DNA of 64,000 nt, from the NCBI RefSeq assembly GCF_014650775.1, contig NZ_BMVP01000011.1, forward strand, positions 156,333-220,332. Reading direction: 5' to 3'. The stretch comes from Streptomyces cirratus (GTDB taxonomy: Bacteria; Actinomycetota; Actinomycetes; Streptomycetales; Streptomycetaceae). The translations under genes were made by a program, and so were the position numbers. Each line of letters starts with the position of its first letter. Position 1 is the first letter of the stretch. Under the pieces are notes generated by a model. That model was not told where the DNA came from. It saw only the letters and a list, made by a program, of their open reading frames with translations, and searched no databases. Of the stretch, positions 1-8,327 are shown piece after piece.

Positions 1-1129
1 GGTGGTTGAGGCTGATCACCCCGGCGGACTCCGTCATGCCGTAGCCCTCGTAGACCGGGATCCCGCAGGCGCGCAGGAAGTCCAAGGTGGCGGGCGCGAT
101 CGGGGCGCCGCCGGTCAGCGCCCAGGTGAGCCGGCCCCCGAAGGCGGCGCGGACGGGGGCGTACAGCGTCTCGCGCGCCGCCTCGTACGCCGTGCGCGCC
201 TCCTCGGGGAGGCGGCCGTCCGCGGCCAGCACGCCCAGCCGTACCGCCTCCTCGAAACGCTCCCGGCCGCCCTCCACGGACTCCGCGAGCGACAGCACCA
301 CCGAGTGGAGCTTCTCGAACAGGCGCGGCACCGAGGGCAGGTGGGTCGGCGCGACCTCGGGGACCTCGGCCAGGACGTCCTCGATCCGGCCGCCGAAGTA
401 GCAGAGCTCGCCGCCCTGGAGGAGGGTGGTGAACTGGATCAGCTGCGCCAGCAGGTGCGCGAGCGGCAGGTAGAGGTACGTCGTGTCGCCCGGGCCGCCC
501 GTCACCATCGGCAAGGTGGCGTCCTGGACGGCGCCGAGGTTGCCGTGGGTGAGCCGGCAGCCCTTCGGCGGCCCGGTCGTCCCGGAGGTGTAGACGATGG
601 CGGCGTCCGCGTCCGGGGTCACCGCCTCCGCGCGGGCGTGCAGCTCCGTCGCCGGGGCCGGCGGCAGTTCCGGCAGGGCGTCCATCAGGACCACCGCCCG
701 CAGCGCCGGGAGCCGCCCGCGCAGGGTTTCCACCCTGGCCGCCTGGGCGGCGTCGTCGCAGACCGCCACCACCGCCGCGGAGTCCGACAGCACCCAGGCC
801 AGCTCCTCCTCCCCCGCCGTCGGGTACACCGGCACCAGGACGGCGCCCGCCGCCAGTACCCCGAAATGCGTGTACGTCCACTGCGGCCGGGTCTCCGCGA
901 GGACCACCACCCGCTCGCCCGCCCCGATCCCCAGGCCGAGCAGGGCCCGCCCGGTGCGGCGGACGCGGGCGCGCAGGTCCTCGTAGGAGAGCGTGCTCCA
1001 GGCGCCTTCCGTTGCGGCGGCCGTGCGCGACCGGAAGCGGAGCGCGCTGTGGCGCCCGTACCGCTCCCCCGTCCACTCGGCGAAGAGGGCCAGGGTGCGC
1101 GGTCGGGCCAGGTCCTGTGCGGCGTCCAT
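1..1129 (-). CDS. AMP-dependent acyl-CoA synthetase (3' part cut by window edge)
   Basis: Adenylate-forming ligase expected to activate a fatty or aryl acid to its CoA thioester. The 376 visible codons read from an ATG at 1129, preceded by GGGAGGCG at good spacing. The phosphate-binding motif YTSGTTGPPKG lies at residues 180-190, and the YEGYGMTE motif near residue 365 completes the adenylation core. The C-terminal lid lies outside the window, so the frame runs off the edge. It is divergent from the AraC-type gene at 1248, which could control it. A second family member lies at 4174-6027. Substrate cannot be told from sequence. Confidence 0.93.
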   Translation of the reverse strand, partial: MDAAQDLARPRTLALFAEWTGERYGRHSALRFRSRTAAATEGAWSTLSYEDLRARVRRTGRALLGLGIGAGERVVVLAETRPQWTYTHFGVLAAGAVLVPVYPTAGEEELAWVLSDSAAVVAVCDDAAQAARVETLRGRLPALRAVVLMDALPELPPAPATELHARAEAVTPDADAAIVYTSGTTGPPKGCRLTHGNLGAVQDATLPMVTGGPGDTTYLYLPLAHLLAQLIQFTTLLQGGELCYFGGRIEDVLAEVPEVAPTHLPSVPRLFEKLHSVVLSLAESVEGGRERFEEAVRLGVLAADGRLPEEARTAYEAARETLYAPVRAAFGGRLTWALTGGAPIAPATLDFLRACGIPVYEGYGMTESAGVISLNH

Positions 1130-1247
1130 CGTGTTCGCCTCCCGGGGAGTGAGTACGACGACGCTAGGCACCGCAGCGGCCCGTACGGCATGACCGGAAG
1201 CGTCAGCACCGCTGACCGCAGCGCTCATTGGGGCTACCGTCGGTCCC

Positions 1248-2282
1248 ATGGGGAGGCGGACGATCACCGTGCACCATGTGCGTGCCCTGCTCGCGGGCGC
1301 GCGGCGCGCCGGCGTCGACATCGTGCCGCTGCTGCAAGAGGCGCAGATCCCACCGCTGCTGCTGGGCGACGACCGGGCGCGGATCACGCCCGCGCAGTTC
1401 GCCCGGCTGTTCCGGGCGCTGTACCGGACGACGCAGGACGAGTTCCTCGGGCTGGGCGCGCTGCCGAGCCGGCCCGGCACCTTCGCGATGATGTGCTACG
1501 CCTCGGTGGGCTGCCGGGACCTGGGGGCGGCTGTCGAACGGGCAGCCGCCTTCTACGGGTTGTTCCCGGGCGGCCCCGAACTGGCGTTGGAGGTCGGGGA
1601 CGGTGAAGCGAGGTTCGCGGTGCGCAACGACTTCGTGGAGGGCCGGGTCGGGAACTCCGGCCGGGCCGAGGAGCGTTTCCTCTGCGAGTGCGTGCTCGCG
1701 ATCTGGCACCGGCTGAGCAGTTGGCTGATCGGGCGCCGCATCCCGCTGCTGTACGCGGCGTTCGCGTATCCCGCGCCGCCGTACGCGCAGGAGTACGAGC
1801 TGCTCTTCGACTGCCCGGTCCGGTTCGGCGCCGACCGTACGGCCGCCGCGTTCGCCGCGCACTGGCTGACCGCGCCGCTCGTGCGGGAGGAGCCGGCCCT
1901 CGATGCGATGCTCCGCCGGGCCCCGTTCGACCTGCTGTCGCGGCCGGAGTACGGGACCACGGTCGCGGAACAGGTACGCCGGACCCTGACGCGGCGGCTG
2001 CGGACGTCGCCCAGGCTGCCCGAGCTCGGCGAGGTCGCGGCGCGCCTCGCGGTGTCCCCGGCGACGTTGCGGCGGCGGCTCCGCCAGGAGGGCACGTCCT
2101 TCCAGCAGTTGAAGGACCACGTGCGGCGGGACGCGGCGATCGCGGGGCTCACGGAGAGCGGCGAACCCATCGCGGAACTGGCCGCCAGGCTGGGCTTCTC
2201 CGAGGACACCGCCTTCCACCGCGCGTTCCGCCGCTGGACGGGCACCACCCCGGGCGCCTACCGCATCGCCTCGGGCGGCTGA
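1248..2282 (+). CDS. AraC-family transcriptional regulator
   Basis: 344 residues. The N-terminal two thirds (about 20-200) resemble the arabinose-binding-type sensor domain of OruR/ArgR-like AraC regulators. The C-terminus (about 255-340) is a double HTH_18 domain, with the second helix-turn-helix in IAELAARLGFSEDTAFHRAF and the family end motif TGTTPGAYR. The ATG at 1248 is taken as start; its ribosome binding site is poor, and GTG 1269 behind GGGAGG is an alternative. It is divergent from an acyl-CoA synthetase with a 118-bp gap, so control of that gene is a reasonable inference. Confidence 0.9.
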   Translation: MGRRTITVHHVRALLAGARRAGVDIVPLLQEAQIPPLLLGDDRARITPAQFARLFRALYRTTQDEFLGLGALPSRPGTFAMMCYASVGCRDLGAAVERAAAFYGLFPGGPELALEVGDGEARFAVRNDFVEGRVGNSGRAEERFLCECVLAIWHRLSSWLIGRRIPLLYAAFAYPAPPYAQEYELLFDCPVRFGADRTAAAFAAHWLTAPLVREEPALDAMLRRAPFDLLSRPEYGTTVAEQVRRTLTRRLRTSPRLPELGEVAARLAVSPATLRRRLRQEGTSFQQLKDHVRRDAAIAGLTESGEPIAELAARLGFSEDTAFHRAFRRWTGTTPGAYRIASGG

Positions 2283-2343
2283 GAGCCCCACCCGCCACGC
2301 CGGGCCCACCGGCGGCCCACGGTCGACCGCGCGCGGCGCGTCG

Positions 2344-2760
2344 CCGCGACAGGCGCCGGGCCGCATGGACGACTCGGCGGCGAGCCGTGGCGGACCGCAC
2401 GGGCGCGCATCCGGCATCAGCGCGTCAGGTTACGGCGGCAGGCGCGCAGGGCCGCCCGTCACCGCGACAGGCGTCGGGCCGCGGCGGGCCGCACGTCGGC
2501 TGCGGCGGACCGCACGGGGGCGCATCCGGCATCGGCGCATCAGGTTACGGCGCCGGACGCGCAGGGCCGCCCGTCACCGCGACAGGCGTCGGGCCGCGGC
2601 GGGCCGCACGTCGGCTGCGGCGGACCGCACGGGGGCGCATCCGGCATCGGCGCATCGGCGCATCGGCGCAGCGGCGCAGCGGCGCAGCGGCGCAGCGGCG
2701 CAGCGGCGCGTCAGGTTACGGCGCCGGACGCACAGGGCCGCCCGTCACCGCGACGGGCGT
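2344..2760. repeat. Tandem repeat of about 115 bp, three to four copies, in a gene-free gap
   Basis: The 704 bases between the AraC gene and the lipase hold no convincing gene. They contain degenerate tandem copies of a GC-rich unit. The anchor CAGGTTACGG recurs at 2426, 2541 and 2712. The anchor CCGCGACAGG (last copy CCGCGACGGG) recurs at 2344, 2462, 2577 and 2748. Spacings are 118, 115 and 171. The last is longer by 56 bp, exactly seven octamers, because of an inserted octamer array. Open frames here arise from the repeat and are not supported. A poly-G-rich stretch follows near 2790-2820. Confidence 0.85.
2647..2710. repeat. Octamer microsatellite inside the 115-bp repeat
   Basis: Eight head-to-tail octamers: three TCGGCGCA, four GCGGCGCA and a terminal GCGGCGCG. 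They account for the extra 56 bases in the last 115-bp repeat interval and look like replication-slippage expansion. Confidence 0.9.
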
Positions 2761-2986
2761 CGGGCCGCATGGGCGACGCGGAGGCGGCCGCGGGGGGGGG
2801 CGGGCGTCGGGGGGCGCGGTCGGCCGGGTGAGGGGGGTGAGTGGCGGGCTCCGTGTGCGACTCGGCGCGTCGGTGCGGTGGTGGGTGCGGTCAGCAAAGG
2901 TGAGCTGCACAGTCAGCGACGTGCCGACCGGTCGGTCACTACCTTCTCCTCACCTGCCCCCACACGGACACCTGGGAGAGCCGCCC

Positions 2987-4129
2987 ATGCGCCTGCGCAG
3001 CACCGCCCTCGCCGCCGTGGCCGCCCTAGCCCTCGGCCTCACGGCCGGGAGCCCCGCCACCGCCGCCACCGCCCGCCCCGGCGACCTCGTCGCCATCGCG
3101 CCCTCCGCGTTCCACCCGCTGCCCGGCCAGCCCACCAACACCAAGGCCTGGAAGATCAGCTACCGCTCCACCACCGCCGACGGCGCGCCCGACGTCGTCT
3201 CCGGCACGGTCATCGTCCCGCAGGACGGCCGCACCGGCCCCCGCCCCCTCATCACCTACGCCGTCGGCACCGTCGGCATGGGCGACTCCTGCGCCCCGAG
3301 CAACAACTTCCCCACCGGCACCGCCACGGAGGCGAACCTCATCCAGCAGCTGACCCTGCGCGGCTGGGCGGTGGTCGTCACCGACTACGAAGGGCTCGGC
3401 ACGCCCGGCGTGCACACCTACACCGTCGGCCCCTCCGCGGGCCACGCCATGCTCGACGCCGCCCGAGCGGCCCTGCGCCTCCCCGAGGCCGGGCTGCCCG
3501 CGAACACGCCGATCGGCATCATGGGCTACTCCCAGGGCGGCCAGGCCAGCAGCTGGGCCGCCGAGCTGCAAGGCTCGTACGCACCGGAGTTGCAGGTCAA
3601 GGGCACGGCGACCGGCGGGGTTCCGGCCGACCTGATGAAGGTGGCCGACTTCAACAACGGCTCCTACGGCTCCGGGCTGATCTTCATGGCGGCCGCCGGG
3701 CAGGACGCCGCCTTCCCCGAGCTGAAACTCGACTCCTACCTCAACCCCGCGGGCAAGGCCCTGGTCGGCGGCCTGCGGGAGGGCTGCGTCGCCATCGACG
3801 CCATCGCCGGCTCCTTCAAGCGGATCTCCGACCTCACCACCCGCGATCCGCTCGCCCAGCCCGACTGGCGGGCCCGCCTCGCCCAGAGCAGGCTCGGCGG
3901 GACCGCCCCGGCCGCGCCGGTGTACCAGTACCACGCCCTCGGCGACGAGTTGATTCCCTACACCGTCGGCCGCGAACTGCGCTCCGAGTGGTGCGCGCGG
4001 GGCGCGGACGTCGAGTTCGACACCGTCTGGGTCGGTGAGCACGTCAGCGGCGTCATCAGCCACTCCCTGGCGGCCGGCAACTGGCTCGCGGACCGCTTCG
4101 CGGGCCGCGCCACGCACGCCAACTGCTGA
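2987..4129 (+). CDS. Secreted lipase of the secretory-lipase (LIP) alpha/beta-hydrolase family
   Basis: 380 residues. A Sec signal peptide spans about residues 1-27 (RLR, hydrophobic core, ATA-A cleavage site). The mature protein is an alpha/beta hydrolase. The nucleophile elbow GYSQGG puts the catalytic serine at about 182. The later DELIPY and GEHVSGVISH segments carry the likely aspartate and histidine. Cysteines in the mature part (SCAPSNN, REGCV, WCARG, HANC) suggest disulfides, as expected outside the cell. The ATG at 2987 follows GGGAG. The upstream gap holds the tandem repeats, so any promoter must lie within the last 150 bases or so. Confidence 0.9.
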   Translation: MRLRSTALAAVAALALGLTAGSPATAATARPGDLVAIAPSAFHPLPGQPTNTKAWKISYRSTTADGAPDVVSGTVIVPQDGRTGPRPLITYAVGTVGMGDSCAPSNNFPTGTATEANLIQQLTLRGWAVVVTDYEGLGTPGVHTYTVGPSAGHAMLDAARAALRLPEAGLPANTPIGIMGYSQGGQASSWAAELQGSYAPELQVKGTATGGVPADLMKVADFNNGSYGSGLIFMAAAGQDAAFPELKLDSYLNPAGKALVGGLREGCVAIDAIAGSFKRISDLTTRDPLAQPDWRARLAQSRLGGTAPAAPVYQYHALGDELIPYTVGRELRSEWCARGADVEFDTVWVGEHVSGVISHSLAAGNWLADRFAGRATHANC

Positions 4130-4173
4130 CCCCCACGCGGCTGCCGGGCGGCGGTGTCCGGGGCGTCCGCCCC

Positions 4174-6027
4174 TCACCGCCCCCGGTACAACGCGTCTAT
4201 CTCCCGCGCGAACTCCCGCGCGATGACGCCCCGCCGCAGCTTGAGCGACGGCGTCAGGTGTCCCCGCTCCTCGGTGAAGTCCTGCCGCAGCAGCACGAAC
4301 CGCCGTATCGACTCCGGTCGCGACACCAGCGCGTTCGCCTCGTCCACCCCCCTTTGTACGTCCGCCCGCAGTTCCTCGTCCTGCACCAGCTCCGCCATGG
4401 GCAGATCGCCCTTCTTGCGCATCTGCCTCCAGTGCGCCAGCCCTTCCCCGTCCAGGGTGATCAGCGCGGCGACGTACGGCCGGTTTTCGCCCACCACCAG
4501 GCACTGGGCCACCAGGGGGTGCGCCCGCAGCGCGTCTTCCAGGACCGCCGGGGCGACGTTCTTGCCGCCGGAGGTGATGATCAGGTCCTTCTTGCGGCCG
4601 GTGATGGTCAGGTACCCGTCCGCGTCCAGCTCCCCGATGTCGCCGGTCGCGTACCACCCGCCGGGCACCGTCGCCCCGCCGTTCCAGTAGCCCGCGAAGA
4701 CGTGCGGCCCGTGCAGCAGCACCTCCCCGTCCTCGGCGATCCGTACGGCCGTCCCCGGCAGCGGCCACCCGACCGTGCCCAGGCGGGGGCGAAGCGGGGG
4801 CGTCACCGTCGCGGCCGCCGTCGTCTCCGTCAGGCCGTAGCCCTCGAAGACCTCCACCCCCGCGCCCGCGTAGAACGCCGCGAGCCGCGCCCCGAGCGGC
4901 GAACCCCCGCTCAGGACGTACCGCACGCGCCCGCCCAGCGCCGCGCGGATCCGCCGGTACACGAGCGGGTCGTACAGCGCCCGCGCCGCCCGCAGGCCCC
5001 ATCCGGGAGAGTCGCTCTCCCCGTAGCGCCGGGCGATCCTCGCCGCCCGGTCGAAGGACGAGGCCCGGCCCATCCGTTCCGCCGTCGCCCGCGCGGTGTT
5101 GTAGACCTTCTCCAGGACGTAGGGGATGGCCAGCAGGAACGTCGGTCTGAACCCGGCGAGGTCCGCCAGCAGGTCTTCCGTACGGATGCTCGGCGCGTGT
5201 CCGAGCTTGACCCGCGCGCGCAGGCAGCCGACGGCCACCATCCGCCCGAACACGTGCGACAGCGGCAGGAACAGCAGGGTGGAGGCCGGTTCGCTGGTCA
5301 CGGCCCGGAACACCGGGTGCAGCAGTTCCACGGCGTTGTCGACTTCGGCGAAGAAGTTCCCGTGCGTCAGTACGCACCCCTTGGGCTGCCCGGTGGTGCC
5401 CGAGGTGTAGACGAGCGTGGCGACGTCCTGTGGTGTACGGACGCGCCTGCGCTCGTGGACCAGCGCCTCAGGGATGCGTTCCCCGGCCTTGACGAGCCGC
5501 GCAACGGCTCCCGTGTCGAACTCCCACAGGTGCACCAGCCCTGGCAGGTTCACCCGTTCGGCGCTGATGATGCGGGCTTGCGTGGTGTCCTCCACCGCGC
5601 AGGCCGCCGCCCCCGAGTCCTGGATGATCCACCGCGCCTGGGCCGCCGAGGAGGTCGGGTAGATCGGCACCGTCACCAGCCCGGCCGCCCAGCCCGCGAA
5701 GTCCAGCAGGGTCCACTCGTAGGTCGTGCGGGCCATGATGGCGAGCCGGTCCCCCGGCCGCAGCCCCTCGGCGATCAGTCCCTTGGCGACGGCCAGCACC
5801 TCCGCCGCGAACTCGGCGGCGCTCACGTCGCGCCAACTGCCGTCCGGCTCCTTGCGCGCGAGGACGGCCGCGCCGGGCGCCTCGGCCGCGTTGTCGAACG
5901 GTATGTCCCCGAGCGACCCCCGCGCGGGTGGGCCGACGAGCGCGGGTACCGCGACCTGCCGCACCACCCCGTCGATCACGGTCTTGACGGGCTCGGCCGG
6001 CTCAGCGGCCTTCGGCTCGGCATGCAC
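4174..6027 (-). CDS. Long-chain fatty-acid-CoA ligase (FadD15-like)
   Basis: 617 residues, normal family length. The sequence shows the P-loop YTSGTTGQPKG (207-217), the YGLTETTA acyl-adenylate motif, the YATGDIGELDADGYL hinge region and the ITGRKKDLIITSGGKN C-terminal lid. It should convert free fatty acids to acyl-CoA for beta-oxidation or lipid synthesis. The start is GTG 6027, seven bases after AGGAG; the nearby ATG at 6023 is out of frame. A TTACC/GGTAA inverted repeat lies just upstream. It converges on the secreted lipase, so lipid hydrolysis and activation sit side by side, though not in one operon. Confidence 0.95.
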   Translation of the reverse strand: MHAEPKAAEPAEPVKTVIDGVVRQVAVPALVGPPARGSLGDIPFDNAAEAPGAAVLARKEPDGSWRDVSAAEFAAEVLAVAKGLIAEGLRPGDRLAIMARTTYEWTLLDFAGWAAGLVTVPIYPTSSAAQARWIIQDSGAAACAVEDTTQARIISAERVNLPGLVHLWEFDTGAVARLVKAGERIPEALVHERRRVRTPQDVATLVYTSGTTGQPKGCVLTHGNFFAEVDNAVELLHPVFRAVTSEPASTLLFLPLSHVFGRMVAVGCLRARVKLGHAPSIRTEDLLADLAGFRPTFLLAIPYVLEKVYNTARATAERMGRASSFDRAARIARRYGESDSPGWGLRAARALYDPLVYRRIRAALGGRVRYVLSGGSPLGARLAAFYAGAGVEVFEGYGLTETTAAATVTPPLRPRLGTVGWPLPGTAVRIAEDGEVLLHGPHVFAGYWNGGATVPGGWYATGDIGELDADGYLTITGRKKDLIITSGGKNVAPAVLEDALRAHPLVAQCLVVGENRPYVAALITLDGEGLAHWRQMRKKGDLPMAELVQDEELRADVQRGVDEANALVSRPESIRRFVLLRQDFTEERGHLTPSLKLRRGVIAREFAREIDALYRGR

Positions 6028-6054
6028 GGGCGTTCTCCTCGGTTCGACTCCGGA

Positions 6055-6084
6055 GTTACCGCCGGTAATCTACGCACGGGTAAT
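6055..6084. promoter_or_regulatory. Candidate operator upstream of the acyl-CoA ligase
   Basis: An inverted repeat TTACC-gcc-GGTAA (6056-6068) lies 28 bases before the GTG start, with a further GGTAAT half site at 6079-6084. TetR-type regulators of fatty-acid genes in actinobacteria often use short inverted repeats of this kind. Which protein binds is unknown. Confidence 0.4.
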
Positions 6085-6388
6085 CGCCGCTGACCAGCCC
6101 CTGCACACGCCCCGACCAAACCGGACGCGAGTCCTCCACTTCATCCGCACGCCTGCCGCACGCGGCGTCGTGGACTTCCCCGGCCTTCTGCTCCCCTGCC
6201 GATTTCCCGGGACCAGACCCTGGTTGTCGTTCTGCTGCGGAGGCTTCGGCACGGCGTCGCAGTTGCCCGCCTGCGCCGGCGCCTCGCCGTCCGCGAAGCC
6301 TCCTTGGCGCCGCGCCGCCGCTCGGAGGTGATCAGCTTCCGGTTGACCGCGGCCCGAGCGGCCGCGACGGGCGCGCCCCCCGCACCAC
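6085..6388. other. Gap without a convincing gene
   Basis: About 300 bases between the ligase promoter and the stop of the TetR gene. Short frames on both strands lack ribosome binding sites and recognisable sequence, and base use is less biased than in flanking genes. It must contain the end of the TetR transcript; no clear hairpin terminator was found. Confidence 0.5.
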
Positions 6389-7114
6389 CTAGGAGTGGTC
6401 GATCAGGTAGGCGACGCCGTCGAGGATGCGCTCGAGGCCGTAGTCGAGCGGGTCGTCGTCGTGGGGGGCGAAGGCACCGGCGGCGATGGCGGCGGCGAGC
6501 GCGGGGAAACGGTGGCCGTGGCGCTCCAGCACTTCGCCGGCGAGCCGGTTCCACTCCTCGTTCCCCTCCTCGTCCGCGTGGACCAGCTGCTGCGCGAGGC
6601 TTCGGATGTGGCCGATGATCAGCAGGACGGTGTCGTGCTGTTGCGAGGCCGTCAGCCCGGCCGGGGCGAGGGCGGCCAGCGCCGCGTCGAGCCAGGCGAG
6701 TTGGTTGGGGCCCATGAGCTGGCGACGCATGGCGGTGGCGGTCAGGATCCACGGGTGCGCGCGGTACAGCGCCCAGCATGCGCGGGCCCATGCGGTCAGC
6801 TGCGCACGCCACCCCTCCGAGCGGCCGATGGCCTCCGGGGGCGCGCCGAGCACCGAGTCGGCCATCAGGTCGACCAGTTCACCCTTGCCGGGGAAGTAGC
6901 GGTAGAGGGCCATGGTGGTGACGCCCAAGTCGGCGGCGACGCGCTGCATCGAGACCGCGTGCAAGCCCTCGGCGTCCGCGATCGCGATGGCACCGGAGAC
7001 GATGCGCTCCGCGGTCAGCGAAGGCTTCGGGCCGCGCCGCGGCTGCTCCTGCTCTCCCCACAGCAGCGCCAGGGTCACCTTCGGGTCGCGCTTCTTCTCC
7101 CTGCTCGCGGCCAT
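6389..7114 (-). CDS. TetR-family transcriptional repressor
   Basis: 241 residues. The N-terminal helix-turn-helix spans about 37-82, with the family signature VAADLGVTTMALYRYFPGKGELV. The C-terminal domain looks like the tetracycline-repressor-type ligand domain (TetR_C_1-like). The ATG at 7114 follows AAGGAG at eight bases. It is divergent from an alpha/beta hydrolase, and a GTGTAT/ATACAC palindrome lies in the shared 101-bp gap. The simplest reading is that it represses itself and the hydrolase until a small ligand binds. Confidence 0.93.
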   Translation of the reverse strand: MAASREKKRDPKVTLALLWGEQEQPRRGPKPSLTAERIVSGAIAIADAEGLHAVSMQRVAADLGVTTMALYRYFPGKGELVDLMADSVLGAPPEAIGRSEGWRAQLTAWARACWALYRAHPWILTATAMRRQLMGPNQLAWLDAALAALAPAGLTASQQHDTVLLIIGHIRSLAQQLVHADEEGNEEWNRLAGEVLERHGHRFPALAAAIAAGAFAPHDDDPLDYGLERILDGVAYLIDHS

Positions 7115-7161
7115 GTGCCGACTCCTTCGCGGACGGTGGTGATTGACGCTGCCTCAGAACT

Positions 7162-7176
7162 GTGTATAGCATACAC
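7162..7176. promoter_or_regulatory. Probable TetR operator between the divergent pair
   Basis: Perfect inverted repeat GTGTAT-agc-ATACAC in an AT-rich island unlike the surrounding DNA. A shorter palindrome TATC-t-GATA follows about 20 bases on. The position between two divergent starts fits an autoregulated TetR site. Confidence 0.6.
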
Positions 7177-7215
7177 TTAATTGCGTATCTGATAAACAGT
7201 TCTGGGGAGTCAACT

Positions 7216-8298
7216 GTGATCACCGCCGCACTCATCGCCGCCGCCACCCTCGCCACACCCGTCGCCGGGACCCTCGGCCACCGCCGCATCCGCCAGGCCT
7301 CCGGCGCCCGGCAGATGCGGATCGAGGCACCCAACGGCATCGACGAGCAGCGCTATGTGTGCATCGGCGGCATCGACCAATGGATCTCGGTCCGCGGCGA
7401 AGACCGCGCCAACCCGGTGATGCTGGAGATCCACGGCGGCCCCGGCGCCTCCAACGCCATCTACGGACCCCGCACCCGCGCCTGGGAGAAGCACTTCACG
7501 ATCGTGCGCTGGGACATGCGCGGCACCGGCAAGACCCTGCGCCGCTCCGGTACCGCCCACCAGGGAGAACTGAGCTTCGCCCGGATGTACGAGGACGCCG
7601 TCGAGGTCACCCGCCACGTCCGCGGCGAGCTGGGCGTCGACCGGGTCGTGCTGGTCGCCAACTCCTTCGGCAGCACCTTCGGACTGCGCCTGGCCCGCCA
7701 ATACCCCGACCTCTACTCCGCCTACGTCGGCACCGACCAGAACATCCACGACGCCGGCCGCGACGACAGCGCCCACCGCGCGCTGCTCACCCGGCTGCAC
7801 ACCGCCGGCAAGCGCAAGGAGCTTGCCACCATCGAGGAGATGGACGCCGACGCGCGGACGTGGACCGCCGAACAGCACGCCGCTTACGCCAAGATCGCGG
7901 CCACCAGCGACCCTCTGACCTTCGCCACCATGAAGTCCGTGGTCATGAAGTCGCTCTGGTTCTCACCCCAGCACTCGCTCGGCGAGCTCGGCGCACTCGG
8001 CAAGGGCATGAAGCTCTCCGAGCAGATCCTCCCCGCCACCGCCCACTTCGACGACTGGGCCGACGGCACCACCTTCGACCTGCCGTTCTTCATCTTCCAA
8101 GGCGACCAGGACGTCCTCACCCCCACCGACCGCGCCAAGCGGTTCTTCGACGACGTCCAGGCCCCGGTCAAGGACTTCGCCCTCATCGAGGACGCCGGCC
8201 ACTTCGCCTCCTTCCGCCACCCCGAGCAGTTCCTGCACCTCATGCTGACCAAGGTCCGCCCCCTGGTCACCAACCAGCTCCGGCTCGCCACCGCGTGA
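7216..8298 (+). CDS. Alpha/beta hydrolase, proline-iminopeptidase-like
   Basis: 360 residues from GTG 7216, six bases after GGGGAG. The frame can be extended to 7162, but that would run through the operator. The oxyanion segment HGGPGAS is at 73-79, the nucleophile elbow ANSFGS places Ser at about 150, the acid is in FQGDQDVLTP and the histidine in DAGHFASF. This layout is that of peptidase family S33. The first 20 residues are hydrophobic and could be a membrane anchor or uncleaved signal. The substrate is unknown. The divergent TetR gene is the likely regulator. Confidence 0.88.
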   Translation: MITAALIAAATLATPVAGTLGHRRIRQASGARQMRIEAPNGIDEQRYVCIGGIDQWISVRGEDRANPVMLEIHGGPGASNAIYGPRTRAWEKHFTIVRWDMRGTGKTLRRSGTAHQGELSFARMYEDAVEVTRHVRGELGVDRVVLVANSFGSTFGLRLARQYPDLYSAYVGTDQNIHDAGRDDSAHRALLTRLHTAGKRKELATIEEMDADARTWTAEQHAAYAKIAATSDPLTFATMKSVVMKSLWFSPQHSLGELGALGKGMKLSEQILPATAHFDDWADGTTFDLPFFIFQGDQDVLTPTDRAKRFFDDVQAPVKDFALIEDAGHFASFRHPEQFLHLMLTKVRPLVTNQLRLATA

Positions 8299-8327
8299 CG
8301 GACGACCCGTGATCGCCCGGCCACGCC

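Noticed and set aside
2344..2760. CRISPR-like array
   Set aside because: Unit length (about 115 bp) is far too long, there are no unique equal-length spacers, and no cas genes are present.
1688..2986. Long upstream extension of the lipase frame
   Set aside because: It overlaps the AraC gene in another frame and runs through tandem repeats; the signal peptide and GGGAG support the start at 2987.
3026..5377. A 783-codon minus-strand frame across the lipase and acyl-CoA ligase
   Set aside because: It is an Arg/Gly/Ala-rich shadow frame from high GC. Both real genes there have clear family motifs.
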